Shown piece after piece: positions 1 to 6,611 of a stretch of DNA of 24,840 nt. The translations under genes were made by a program, and so were the position numbers. The notes below the pieces were generated by a model. It saw only the letters and a list, made by a program, of their open reading frames with translations. It was not told the DNA's origin and ran no database searches. Positions within the stretch are counted from its first letter, which is position 1. Each line of letters starts with the position of its first letter. The stretch lies in assembly GCA_017577565.1 (NCBI GenBank), contig PKRH01000042.1, positions 1-24,840 on the forward strand, in the 5' to 3' direction. The stretch is from Thermoanaerobacterales bacterium. GTDB lineage: Bacteria > Actinomycetota > Acidimicrobiia > Acidimicrobiales > JACDCH01.

Positions 1-130
1 TTGTTATGACGGCAGGTGCCCCCCCCCCGGCGGGGGCCCCGCGGTGCGGGGTGTGGGGGGCGGTCGGGGGGGGGGCCTCTGTCCTTCCCCCGGCCCCCGC
101 CGGTGGCCCCCGGGCCGGCCCGCCGCCGTC
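1..130. other. Low-confidence contig edge (left)
   Basis: This stretch holds a run of 10 C (19-28) and a run of 10 G (66-75) within almost pure G/C sequence. The Hsp70 frame remains open through it, but the encoded residues change from recognisable ATPase sequence to low-complexity Pro/Gly/Arg. This looks like assembly or base-calling noise at a contig end. A genuine proline-rich linker cannot be excluded, since such linkers do follow the ATPase domain in some actinobacterial Hsp70-like proteins. Confidence 0.6.
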
Positions 131-1201
131 GAGCGCCCCGCCCACCGTGGCGGCCGTGATGGCGGCGCCGGTGCACACCGCGTACTTGGGGTGGGCGTCG
201 ACGGCCACCGGGCGGCCGAAGGCCGACGACACCAGCTCGGCCACCAGCGGGGTGCGCGACGAGCCGCCGACCAGCAGCACCGCCGTGATGCCCTGGGGCT
301 CGACCTCCGCCGACCGCAGGGCCCGGTTCATGGCGGTGATCGAGTCGGTGAGCGCCGGGCGCACCATCGCCTCGTACTCGGACCGGGTGAGGCGCACCTC
401 GGTCTGCAGGCCCGGCAGCAGCACGGGGATCGACACGTCGGTGTCGCTGGAGAGCGCCTCCTTGGCGTCGACGCACTCCTGGCGCAGCCGGGCCACCGCG
501 GCCTGGGCCGCGGGGTCGTCGGGGTCGAGCTCGTCGAGGGCAGGGCTGATGGCCGTGGCCACGTGGTGGAACACGGCCTGGTCGAAGTCGACCCCGCCCA
601 GCCGCTCGATGCCCTCCGGGGAGCCGAGGATCTCCCAGCCGTCGCCGGCCTTGCGGAGCACCGCGGCGTCGAACGTGCCGCCGCCCAGGTCGTAGACGGC
701 GACGACGGAGCCGGGCTCGACCCGGGACTGCGACGCGTAGTGGATGGCGGCGGCCTCGGGCTCGGTGACCGTGGCGACGTCGTCGAGGTCGGCCCGGGTG
801 ATGGCCTGGCGGAGCAGGTCGAGCTTGTAGGCGCCCCAGTTGGCCGGGTGCGAGACGGCGACGCCGGCGGGCGGCCCGCCCTCGACCTCGCTCACCTGGG
901 CGACGACCGCCCGCAGCACGTGCGCCATCAGCGCGTCGGCGGAGTACGGCGTGCCGCCGAGGATGATCGGCGTCGGGTCGCCGACCCGCCGCTTGAACTC
1001 GCGGGCGACGCGGTCGGGCTCGGTCGCCGCCCGGCGGACCGCGGCCTCGCCGACGAGCACCGAGCCGTCGTCCCGCAGCAGCACGACCGTCGGGATGGAC
1101 GGCGCCCGGTTGCCGAGGCTGGCGACGTCGGTCCGCCCGTCCCGCCACACGGCCGCGGCCGTGAAGGTGGTCCCGATGTCGATCCCCAGGTAGTAGGTCA
1201 T
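1..1201 (-). CDS. Hsp70/DnaK-like chaperone ATPase, partial (3' end off the left edge)
   Basis: The protein begins MTYYLGIDIGTTFTAAAVW and runs open to the left edge (about 400 codons seen). The actin/Hsp70 ATPase signatures are in order: phosphate-1 loop GIDIGTT (about residues 6-12), phosphate-2 loop VYDLGGGTFD (about 169-178) and adenosine motif LLVGGSSRTP (about 307-316). Hsp70-family proteins couple ATP hydrolysis to binding of client proteins. The N-terminus is not that of housekeeping DnaK, and the recognisable sequence ends near residue 358, so this is an Hsp70-like paralogue rather than dnaK. No substrate-binding domain is visible, which may only reflect truncation. The ATG at 1201 is preceded by a purine-rich GGAGAGG ribosome-binding site. 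The gene lies downstream of the acyl-CoA synthetase on the same strand, but a strong hairpin separates them. The ATPase fold is certain; the cellular role is not. Confidence 0.88.
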   Translation of the reverse strand, partial: MTYYLGIDIGTTFTAAAVWRDGRTDVASLGNRAPSIPTVVLLRDDGSVLVGEAAVRRAATEPDRVAREFKRRVGDPTPIILGGTPYSADALMAHVLRAVVAQVSEVEGGPPAGVAVSHPANWGAYKLDLLRQAITRADLDDVATVTEPEAAAIHYASQSRVEPGSVVAVYDLGGGTFDAAVLRKAGDGWEILGSPEGIERLGGVDFDQAVFHHVATAISPALDELDPDDPAAQAAVARLRQECVDAKEALSSDTDVSIPVLLPGLQTEVRLTRSEYEAMVRPALTDSITAMNRALRSAEVEPQGITAVLLVGGSSRTPLVAELVSSAFGRPVAVDAHPKYAVCTGAAITAATVGGALDGGGPARGPPAGAGGRTEAPPPTAPHTPHRGAPAGGGAPAVIT

Positions 1202-1208
1202 CCGCCCG

Positions 1209-1249
1209 CCTCTCCACCCTTCAGGTCCGGATGCGAGGCGGGGATGATA
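1209..1249 (-). promoter_or_regulatory. -10 box and ribosome-binding site of the Hsp70-like gene
   Basis: On the minus strand TATCAT (1249-1244) is a near-consensus -10 hexamer about 42 nt before the ATG, followed by GGAGAGG (1215-1209). No clear -35 is seen, because its expected place falls inside the preceding GC hairpin. This suggests the gene has its own transcript. Confidence 0.45.
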
Positions 1250-1251
1250 CC

Positions 1252-1296
1252 GCCGGGGCGCGGCGGCGCTGCCGCGGGGCGCCGCCGCGCCCCGGC
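1252..1296 (-). terminator. GC hairpin after the acyl-CoA synthetase gene
   Basis: Two perfectly complementary 18-nt arms (1252-1269 and 1279-1296) with a 9-nt loop begin one base after the synthetase stop codon (minus strand). No U tract follows. Position and stability suggest a transcription end, but a U-less hairpin alone does not prove termination. Confidence 0.55.
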
Positions 1297-1297
1297 C

Positions 1298-3031
1298 TCA
1301 GAGCGTCTCGGCGAAGCTGACCTCGCCCTCGCCGCGCAGCACGTTCTTCAGCAGCTTGCCCGACGCGTTGCGGGGCAGCGGCTCGTCGCGCAGCTCGACG
1401 TGGGCCGGCACCTTGAAGTCGGCGAGCTCGGCCCGCACCCACTCGCGGACCTCGTCCTCGGTCAGGGTGTGGCCCGGCTCGACCTGGACGACCGCCTTGA
1501 CCTCCTCGCCCAGCTCGGGGTGGGGCACGCCGATGACGGCGGCGTCCGCGATGGCCGGGTGCTCGACGAGGCGGTTCTCGATCTCGACGCAGTAGACGTT
1601 CTCACCGCCCCGGATGATCATGTCCTTCTTGCGGTCGGTGATGGTGAGGAACCCCTCGTCGTCGAGGAAGCCGATGTCACCGGTGTGCAGCCAGCCCTCC
1701 TCGTCGATCGCCTCCGCGGTGGCCTCGGGCTTGTTCCAGTAGCCCTTCATGACGATCGGGCCGCGGATGCAGACCTCGCCGGTCCGGCCGGTGGGCAGCG
1801 GGTTGTCGTCGTCGTCGACGATGCGGACCTCGACGGTCGGGACCGGCGGGCCGACCGAGTCGGGCTTGCGCTTGGCGTCGGCCCCGCTGATGACCGTGGC
1901 GACCGACGACGTCTCGGTCAGCCCGTAGGCGTTGGAGGTCGAGCGCACGTTGGGGAAGGTCTCGGCGATCTTGCGCTGCAGCTCCTCGGCCGAGGGCGAC
2001 CCGCCGAAGGCCACGGAGGTCACCGTCGAGGTGTCGTAGTCGTGCCGGCCCGGGTACTCGCAGACCCGCCACACCATGGTCGGCACCGTCGCCCAGACGG
2101 TGACGCCGTGCTCCTCGATCAGGCGCAGCGCCTCGGCGGGGTCGAACCGGCCCACCGGGATGACGATCTTGACCCCGGCGAGCATCCCGACGACCAGCCC
2201 CGAGTGGCAGCCCGACACGTGGAACAGCGGCGAGGTGAGCAGCGACACCGTTGGCCCGCCACCGCCCAGCATGTTGCCGGCCTCGGGGTCGGCCATGGCG
2301 TTGGCGACGGTCGTGTACAGCGTGTTCTGGAGGTTGGCGATCATCGACCGGTGGGTCGAGATCGCCCCCTTGGGCCGGCCCGTCGTCCCCGACGTGTAGA
2401 AGATGACGGCGTCGTCGTCCTCGGCGATCGGCGTGTCGGGGAAGCGGTCGGTCGGCTCGGCCGTCAGCTCGTCGAAGCGGTGCAGCTCGGCCTTGGCCCC
2501 GGCGGACCGGGGGAAGTCCTCGGGCGACGCGTCGATCAGGTAGACGTGGGCCAGGTCGGGCGCCTCGTCGAGCCGGTCGGCGATCCGCTCGAAGCGCTTG
2601 CGGTCGGCGACGAGCACCTTCGACCCCGAGTCCTGCAGGCCGTAGAGGATCTCGTCGGCCTTCCACCACCCGTTGAGGCCGACGAGGATCGCGCCCGTCG
2701 ACACGGTGGCCCAGAACGCCAGGCACCACTCCGGGTTGTTCTGGCTGAGGACCGCCACCCGATCGCCGTGGCCGACGCCGCACCGCTCGGCCAGGGCGTG
2801 GGCGACCCCGTTCGAGGTCTCGACGAAGGTCCGGTAGCCGTAGGTCCGGTCGCCGTGGACGATGAAGGTCTGCTCGTCGCCCCGGGCGATCGCCGCCTGC
2901 GGGATCTCGCGCAGGGAGCGCATGCGGTCCTTGTAGACCTGCATCGGCCGGCCGAGGACCTCCTCGGTCGTGACCTCGAACATCCCTCCGGGCCCGGTGA
3001 GCTGGGCTCGGACCTCCGACAGGCTGGGCAT
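1298..3031 (-). CDS. AMP-dependent acyl-CoA synthetase (class I adenylate-forming enzyme)
   Basis: This 577-aa protein has the full length of fatty-acyl-CoA synthetases, which activate a carboxylic acid as acyl-AMP and transfer it to CoA. Visible motifs are the nucleotide-binding loop YTSGTTGRPKG (from residue 212), the acyl-AMP core with YGLTETSS and GWLHTGD, the hinge DRKKDMIIRGGENVY, and the C-terminal catalytic lysine in NASGKLLK (K559). The substrate cannot be read from the sequence; medium- or long-chain acids are the usual ones for this type. There is no signal peptide, so it should be cytosolic. The ATG at 3031 has GGAG six bases upstream. It lies downstream of an LLM oxidoreductase on the same strand, but a 36-nt palindrome and a separate promoter with an inverted repeat lie between them, so it is probably transcribed alone and under repression. 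Confidence 0.95.
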   Translation of the reverse strand: MPSLSEVRAQLTGPGGMFEVTTEEVLGRPMQVYKDRMRSLREIPQAAIARGDEQTFIVHGDRTYGYRTFVETSNGVAHALAERCGVGHGDRVAVLSQNNPEWCLAFWATVSTGAILVGLNGWWKADEILYGLQDSGSKVLVADRKRFERIADRLDEAPDLAHVYLIDASPEDFPRSAGAKAELHRFDELTAEPTDRFPDTPIAEDDDAVIFYTSGTTGRPKGAISTHRSMIANLQNTLYTTVANAMADPEAGNMLGGGGPTVSLLTSPLFHVSGCHSGLVVGMLAGVKIVIPVGRFDPAEALRLIEEHGVTVWATVPTMVWRVCEYPGRHDYDTSTVTSVAFGGSPSAEELQRKIAETFPNVRSTSNAYGLTETSSVATVISGADAKRKPDSVGPPVPTVEVRIVDDDDNPLPTGRTGEVCIRGPIVMKGYWNKPEATAEAIDEEGWLHTGDIGFLDDEGFLTITDRKKDMIIRGGENVYCVEIENRLVEHPAIADAAVIGVPHPELGEEVKAVVQVEPGHTLTEDEVREWVRAELADFKVPAHVELRDEPLPRNASGKLLKNVLRGEGEVSFAETL

Positions 3032-3045
3032 CGTGCTCTCCCCCC

Positions 3046-3073
3046 TCGCTGATGCGTTCGTCAGCGAAGGGTA
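3046..3073 (-). promoter_or_regulatory. Acyl-CoA synthetase promoter with candidate repressor operator
   Basis: On the minus strand a -10-like TACCCT (3073-3068) is directly followed by the inverted repeat TCGCTGA-N8-TCAGCGA (3046-3067). The repeat would cover the expected start of transcription near 3061. A 22-bp inverted repeat across the start site is the usual form of a TetR-family operator, a family that often controls fatty-acid activation genes. No regulator gene is adjacent, so the binding protein is unknown. It could also simply form a 5' mRNA hairpin. Confidence 0.45.
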
Positions 3074-3077
3074 GCCC

Positions 3078-3113
3078 GTGCGGGGTCGGGCCCGGCCGGG
3101 CCCGACCCCGCAC
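3078..3113 (-). terminator. Perfect 36-nt palindrome after the LLM oxidoreductase gene
   Basis: All 36 bases form one uninterrupted palindrome (18 bp per arm, centred on GGCC), 14 bases past the oxidoreductase stop. Its length is far beyond chance even at this GC content. Its place between two same-strand genes suggests a terminator, though there is no U tract. Confidence 0.55.
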
Positions 3114-3127
3114 CGGCGGCGCGCCGG

Positions 3128-4036
3128 TCAGCCGCGGAAGGGCGCGGCCACCTCCTCGAGGAACCGGTCGATCGCCTCGATCTTCTGCGGGCCCTGGCCG
3201 AGGGTGAAGTCCGGCACGATCAGCTCGTCGAGGCCGATCGCCGCGTAGGCGTCGACGACCTCGCGCATGCGGTCCGGCGTGCCGGCCATGACGGGCCGGG
3301 GGACCGCGGCCTCGATCTGGGCCGCCTGCGCCTCGTCGTCGGTGAAGAACACCAGCGCCTGGGCCGAGCGCCGGATCTCGGCGGGGTTCCGGCCCACCCG
3401 CTCGCAGGCCCGGTCCAGGGCCGCCGACCGCTCGGCGATGTGGTCGGGCAGGCCCCAGGTGTTCCACTCGTCCGCGTGGCGGGCGACGACGCCGAGCATG
3501 CGGTCGCCCTTGCCGCCCACCAGGATCGGCAGGCGGTCCTGGACGGGCTTCGGCTCGCAGCGGGCGTCGGTCACCCGGTAGTGCTCGCCGTGGAACGTCG
3601 TGGTCGGCTGCGTCAGCAGGCCCCGCACGACCTGGACCGCCTCGGCGAACCGGTCGACCCGCTCCCGGGGCGGCGGCAGCTCGATGCCGTACTGCTCGTG
3701 CTCGTTGACCTGCCACCCGGCGCCGAGGCCGAGCACGAACCGCCCGCCGGTGACGTGGTCGATGGTGGCGGCCATGTTGGCCACCACCGCCGGGTGGCGG
3801 TACGTGTTGCCGAGCACCAGCGGTCCGACCCGCACCCGCTCGGTCACCGCGCCCAGCGCGGCGAGCGAGGAGCCGGCCTCGAGGGTCGGCGTCTCCGGCG
3901 GGTAGGGGCCCGGCTGGTCGGGCATGAAGTGGTCGGCGACCCAGACCCCGTCCCAGCCGGTGGCGTCCGCGTGGCGGGCGGCCGCGAGCACCTCGGACCA
4001 GGGCTGGTGGGGCGAGGTCCACAACGAGAACCGCAT
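3128..4036 (-). CDS. LLM-class (luciferase-like) F420-dependent oxidoreductase
   Basis: The 302-aa protein has the single-domain TIM-barrel length and pattern of luciferase-like monooxygenase proteins of the actinobacterial F420 group. It shows the N-terminal WxxVLAAARHADATGWDGVWVADHF, then LGALGAVTERVRVGPLVLGNTYRHPAVVANMAATID, the phosphate-binding GGRFVLGLGAGWQVNEHEQYG, and PILVGGKGDRMLGVVARHADEWN. Members transfer hydride between the reduced flavin-like cofactor F420 (or FMN) and small organic substrates. The substrate here is unknown. It is probably cytosolic, with no signal peptide. The ATG at 4036 is preceded six bases upstream by a -10-like CACGCT, so the message may be leaderless. The choice between F420 and FMN rests on similarity of motifs and is not proven. 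Confidence 0.92.
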   Translation of the reverse strand: MRFSLWTSPHQPWSEVLAAARHADATGWDGVWVADHFMPDQPGPYPPETPTLEAGSSLAALGAVTERVRVGPLVLGNTYRHPAVVANMAATIDHVTGGRFVLGLGAGWQVNEHEQYGIELPPPRERVDRFAEAVQVVRGLLTQPTTTFHGEHYRVTDARCEPKPVQDRLPILVGGKGDRMLGVVARHADEWNTWGLPDHIAERSAALDRACERVGRNPAEIRRSAQALVFFTDDEAQAAQIEAAVPRPVMAGTPDRMREVVDAYAAIGLDELIVPDFTLGQGPQKIEAIDRFLEEVAAPFRG

Positions 4037-4056
4037 CCCGCCAGCGTGTCAGCCCG

Positions 4057-4082
4057 CCGGCCGGGCGCGCGCCGCCCGCCGG
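4057..4082 (-). terminator. GC hairpin between serC and the LLM gene
   Basis: Arms 4057-4067 and 4073-4082 pair over 10 bp with one bulged C (4062) and a 5-nt loop, shortly after the serC stop on the minus strand. It is less perfect than the other intergenic hairpins here and has no U tract. Confidence 0.35.
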
Positions 4083-4109
4083 GTGCGGGTCCGGGGGGCC
4101 GGGCCGCCC

Positions 4110-5240
4110 TCAGCCGCGCAGGCGCTCGACCACGTAGTCGATGCAGTGGGTCAGCGCCTCGACGTCCTCGGGGTCGATCGCCGGGTAGAGCGCGATGCGG
4201 AGCTGGTTGCGGCCCAGCTTGCGGTAGCTCTCGGTGTCGACGACGAAGTTGTCGCGCAGCACCGCGGAGACCTGCTTGGCGTCGATCGACTCGTCGAGGT
4301 CGATCGTGGCCACGACGTGGCTGCGCAGCGCCGGGTCGGCGACGAACGGCGTGGCGTAGTCGCTCGCCTCGGCCCAGCTGTAGATGATCTCGGCCGACCG
4401 GTCGCACCGGGCCACCGCGAACGGCAGGCCGCCGTTGTGGATGATCCACTCGAGCTGCTGGACGGCCAGGAAGATCGTGGCCAGGGCCGGCGTGTTGTAG
4501 GTCTGGTCCTTGCGGCTGTTCTCGAGCGCGATCCCGAGGTCGAGGAACGGCGGGCACCAGCGGCCGTCCCGCTTGATCCGCTCGATGCGCTCGACGGCGG
4601 CGGGGGAGAGGGCGGCGATCCACAGGCCGCCGTCCGAGGCCAGCGCCTTCTGCGGCGCGAAGTAGTAGGCGTCGACCTGCGAGGCGTCGAGCCGCAGGCC
4701 GCCGGCCGCCGAGGTGCCGTCGACGAGCACGAGCCCCTCGGCACCCTCGGGGCGGCGGGGCGTGACCGCCACACCCGTCGAGGTCTCGTTGTGGGTCAGG
4801 CAGTAGGCGTCGACGTCCGGGGTCGCCTTGGCCTCGGGCGCCGTGCCCGGGGGCGACTCGATGACCTCGGGGTCCTCGAGGTGGGGCGCGGCCTTCGCGC
4901 AGGCGGCGAACTTCGAGGAGAACTCGCCGAAGCTGAGGTGCTGGCTGCGCCGCTCGATGAGGTGGAAGGTGGCGGCGTCCCAGAACGCGGTGGTGCCGCC
5001 GTTGCCGAGCACGACCTCGTAGCCGTCGGGGAGCGACAGCAGCTCGGACACGCCGTTGCGCAGCGCCGCCACCATGAACCGCACGGTGGCGGCCCGGTGG
5101 CTCGTGCCCAGGTACGTGGGGGCGGCCTCGGCCAGCGCGGCGACCGCCTCGGGGCGGACCTTGGACGGGCCGGAGCCGAAGCGCCCGTCGCGGGGCAGCA
5201 GGTCCTCGGGGATCCGTATCGCTTCGGTCGCCTCGCTCAC
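4110..5240 (-). CDS. serC: Phosphoserine aminotransferase, mycobacterial type
   Basis: SerC converts 3-phosphohydroxypyruvate and glutamate to O-phosphoserine and 2-oxoglutarate, the second step of serine synthesis, using PLP in the cytosol. The 376-aa protein closely follows the actinobacterial form: RDGRFGSGPSKVRPEA near the start, LPDGYEVVLGNGGTTAFWDAA, HNETSTGVAV, the PLP-lysine motif YYFAPQKALASDGGLW (K198), QTYNTPA and the C-terminal YRKLGRNQLRIALYPA. I place the start at GTG 5240 because a -10-like GATAGT ends seven bases upstream, giving a leaderless message. Another GTG, nine bases further upstream at 5249, would overlap that box. The gene is divergent from a class I aminotransferase. 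serA, the first pathway enzyme, lies 5 kb away on the other strand; serB is not in the window. Confidence 0.96.
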   Translation of the reverse strand: MSEATEAIRIPEDLLPRDGRFGSGPSKVRPEAVAALAEAAPTYLGTSHRAATVRFMVAALRNGVSELLSLPDGYEVVLGNGGTTAFWDAATFHLIERRSQHLSFGEFSSKFAACAKAAPHLEDPEVIESPPGTAPEAKATPDVDAYCLTHNETSTGVAVTPRRPEGAEGLVLVDGTSAAGGLRLDASQVDAYYFAPQKALASDGGLWIAALSPAAVERIERIKRDGRWCPPFLDLGIALENSRKDQTYNTPALATIFLAVQQLEWIIHNGGLPFAVARCDRSAEIIYSWAEASDYATPFVADPALRSHVVATIDLDESIDAKQVSAVLRDNFVVDTESYRKLGRNQLRIALYPAIDPEDVEALTHCIDYVVERLRG

Positions 5241-5246
5241 GCGTGC

Positions 5247-5253
5247 CACTATC
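5247..5253. promoter_or_regulatory. Overlapping divergent -10 boxes of serC and the aminotransferase
   Basis: CACTAT (plus, 5247-5252) and GATAGT (minus, 5253-5248) share five bases. On the minus strand the box sits seven bases before the serC GTG. On the plus strand it lies about 30 bases before the aminotransferase start, which has its own Shine-Dalgarno site. The two transcripts would compete for polymerase. No clear -35 is seen on either strand. Confidence 0.4.
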
Positions 5254-5282
5254 GCGGCCGGTCGAGACAAGGAGCCAGTTCG

Positions 5283-6491
5283 TTGCCCCCCACGAACCGC
5301 ATCTCCGCCCGCGTGGCCGCGATCAGCGGCTCGGCGACGCTCGCCGTCGACGCCAAGGCCAAGGCCCTCCGGGAGGCGGGCGAGCCGGTCATCGGCTTCG
5401 GGGCGGGCGAGCCCGACTTCCCCACCCCGGACCACATCGTCGAGGCCGCGGCCGCGGCCTGCCGCGACCCGCGCATGCACAAGTACACGCCGGCCGCCGG
5501 CCTGCCCGAGCTGCGCGAGGCCATCGCGGCCAAGACGGCCCGCGACTCCGGCTACGAGGTTGAGGCCGCCCAGGTGCTGGTGACCAACGGCGGCAAGCAC
5601 GCGGTGTTCAACGCCTTCCTCACCCTGCTCGACCCGGGCGACGAGGTGCTGCTGCCGGCGCCCTACTGGACGACCTACCCCGAGCCGATCCGGTTGGCCG
5701 GCGCCGTCCCCGTCGTGCTGCGCACCGACGAGAGCACGGGCTTCCGGGTGACGGTCGACCAGCTCGACGCCGCCGTCACCGACCGCACGAAGGCCCTGCT
5801 GTTCGTGTCGCCCTCCAACCCGACGGGCGCCGTCTACCCCCGGGAGGAGGTCGAGGCCATCGGCCGGTGGGCGGCCGAGCGGGGGCTGTGGGTCGTCACC
5901 GACGAGATCTACGAGCACCTCGTCTACGGCGACCACGAGTTCCACTCGCTCCCCGCGCTCGTGCCCGAGGTGGCCGACCGGTGCATCGTCCTCAACGGCG
6001 TGGCCAAGACCTACGCCATGACCGGCTGGCGGGTGGGCTGGATGATCGGCCCCCCCGACGTCGTGCGGGCGGCGACCAACCTGCAGTCGCACGCCACCTC
6101 GAACGTGTCCAACGTGGCCCAGGCCGCGGCCCTGGCCGCGGTGACCGGCGACCTCTCGGCGGTGGCCGAGATGCGGGCGGCGTTCGAGCGGCGCGGCCGC
6201 ACGATGCACCAGATGCTCTCGGCGATCCCCGACGTCGCGATCCTCGAGCCCCAGGGCGCCTTCTACGGGTTCCCCAACCTGTCGGCCTACCTGGGCCGGG
6301 ACATCCGGGGGACGACGCCGACCACGACGGTCGAGCTGTGCGAGGTGCTGCTGGAGCAGGCGAAGGTGGCGATCGTGCCGGGCGAGGCGTTCGACGCCCC
6401 CGGCTACGCCCGCATGTCGTTCGCCCTGGCCGACGACGACCTCGCCGAGGGCTGCCGGCGCATCGCCGACCTGCTGGCCGAGGCGGCCTGA
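5283..6491 (+). CDS. Class I/II pyridoxal-phosphate aminotransferase (aspartate aminotransferase-like)
   Basis: The 402-aa protein is a fold-type I aminotransferase of the Ib aspartate aminotransferase group. Visible motifs are VIGFGAGEPDFPTPDHI (substrate region near the N-terminus), YTPAAGLPELREAIA, SNPTGAVY, the PLP lysine in NGVAKTYAMTGWRVGW (K242) and, near the end, YARMSFA carrying the substrate carboxylate arginine. Such enzymes move amino groups between aspartate or other amino acids and 2-oxoglutarate in the cytosol. Exact substrate preference (aspartate, prephenate or aromatic) cannot be read. The start is TTG at 5283, because AAGGAG (5269-5274) sits eight bases upstream and the family N-terminus begins just after it; no ATG or GTG fits. 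It is divergent from serC with a 42-bp gap and shares its promoter region. Confidence 0.94.
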   Translation: MPPTNRISARVAAISGSATLAVDAKAKALREAGEPVIGFGAGEPDFPTPDHIVEAAAAACRDPRMHKYTPAAGLPELREAIAAKTARDSGYEVEAAQVLVTNGGKHAVFNAFLTLLDPGDEVLLPAPYWTTYPEPIRLAGAVPVVLRTDESTGFRVTVDQLDAAVTDRTKALLFVSPSNPTGAVYPREEVEAIGRWAAERGLWVVTDEIYEHLVYGDHEFHSLPALVPEVADRCIVLNGVAKTYAMTGWRVGWMIGPPDVVRAATNLQSHATSNVSNVAQAAALAAVTGDLSAVAEMRAAFERRGRTMHQMLSAIPDVAILEPQGAFYGFPNLSAYLGRDIRGTTPTTTVELCEVLLEQAKVAIVPGEAFDAPGYARMSFALADDDLAEGCRRIADLLAEAA

Positions 6492-6567
6492 CGGCCCGAT
6501 CGCCCGGCCCGTCGCCCGCCCGGCCGCGGGTGGCGGCGAGCGGTCGTGCGCACGCGGTCGAGCGCGC

Positions 6568-6603
6568 CGGGGCCGGGCGGGACCGGCGCCCCGCCCGGCC
6601 CCG
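6568..6603. terminator. Bidirectional GC hairpin between convergent genes
   Basis: Perfect 14-bp arms (6568-6581 and 6590-6603) with an 8-nt loop lie between the aminotransferase stop and the stop of the opposite-strand DUF6777 gene. The position suits a shared terminator for both directions. There is no U tract on either side. Confidence 0.6.
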
Positions 6604-6611
6604 TGGCCGGC

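Noticed and set aside
44..3052. A 1002-codon open frame on the plus strand opposite the Hsp70-like and acyl-CoA synthetase genes.
   Set aside because: High GC removes stop codons from the opposite strand. The translation is low-complexity Arg/Gly/Asp-rich with no family motifs, and the minus-strand genes have complete catalytic motifs.
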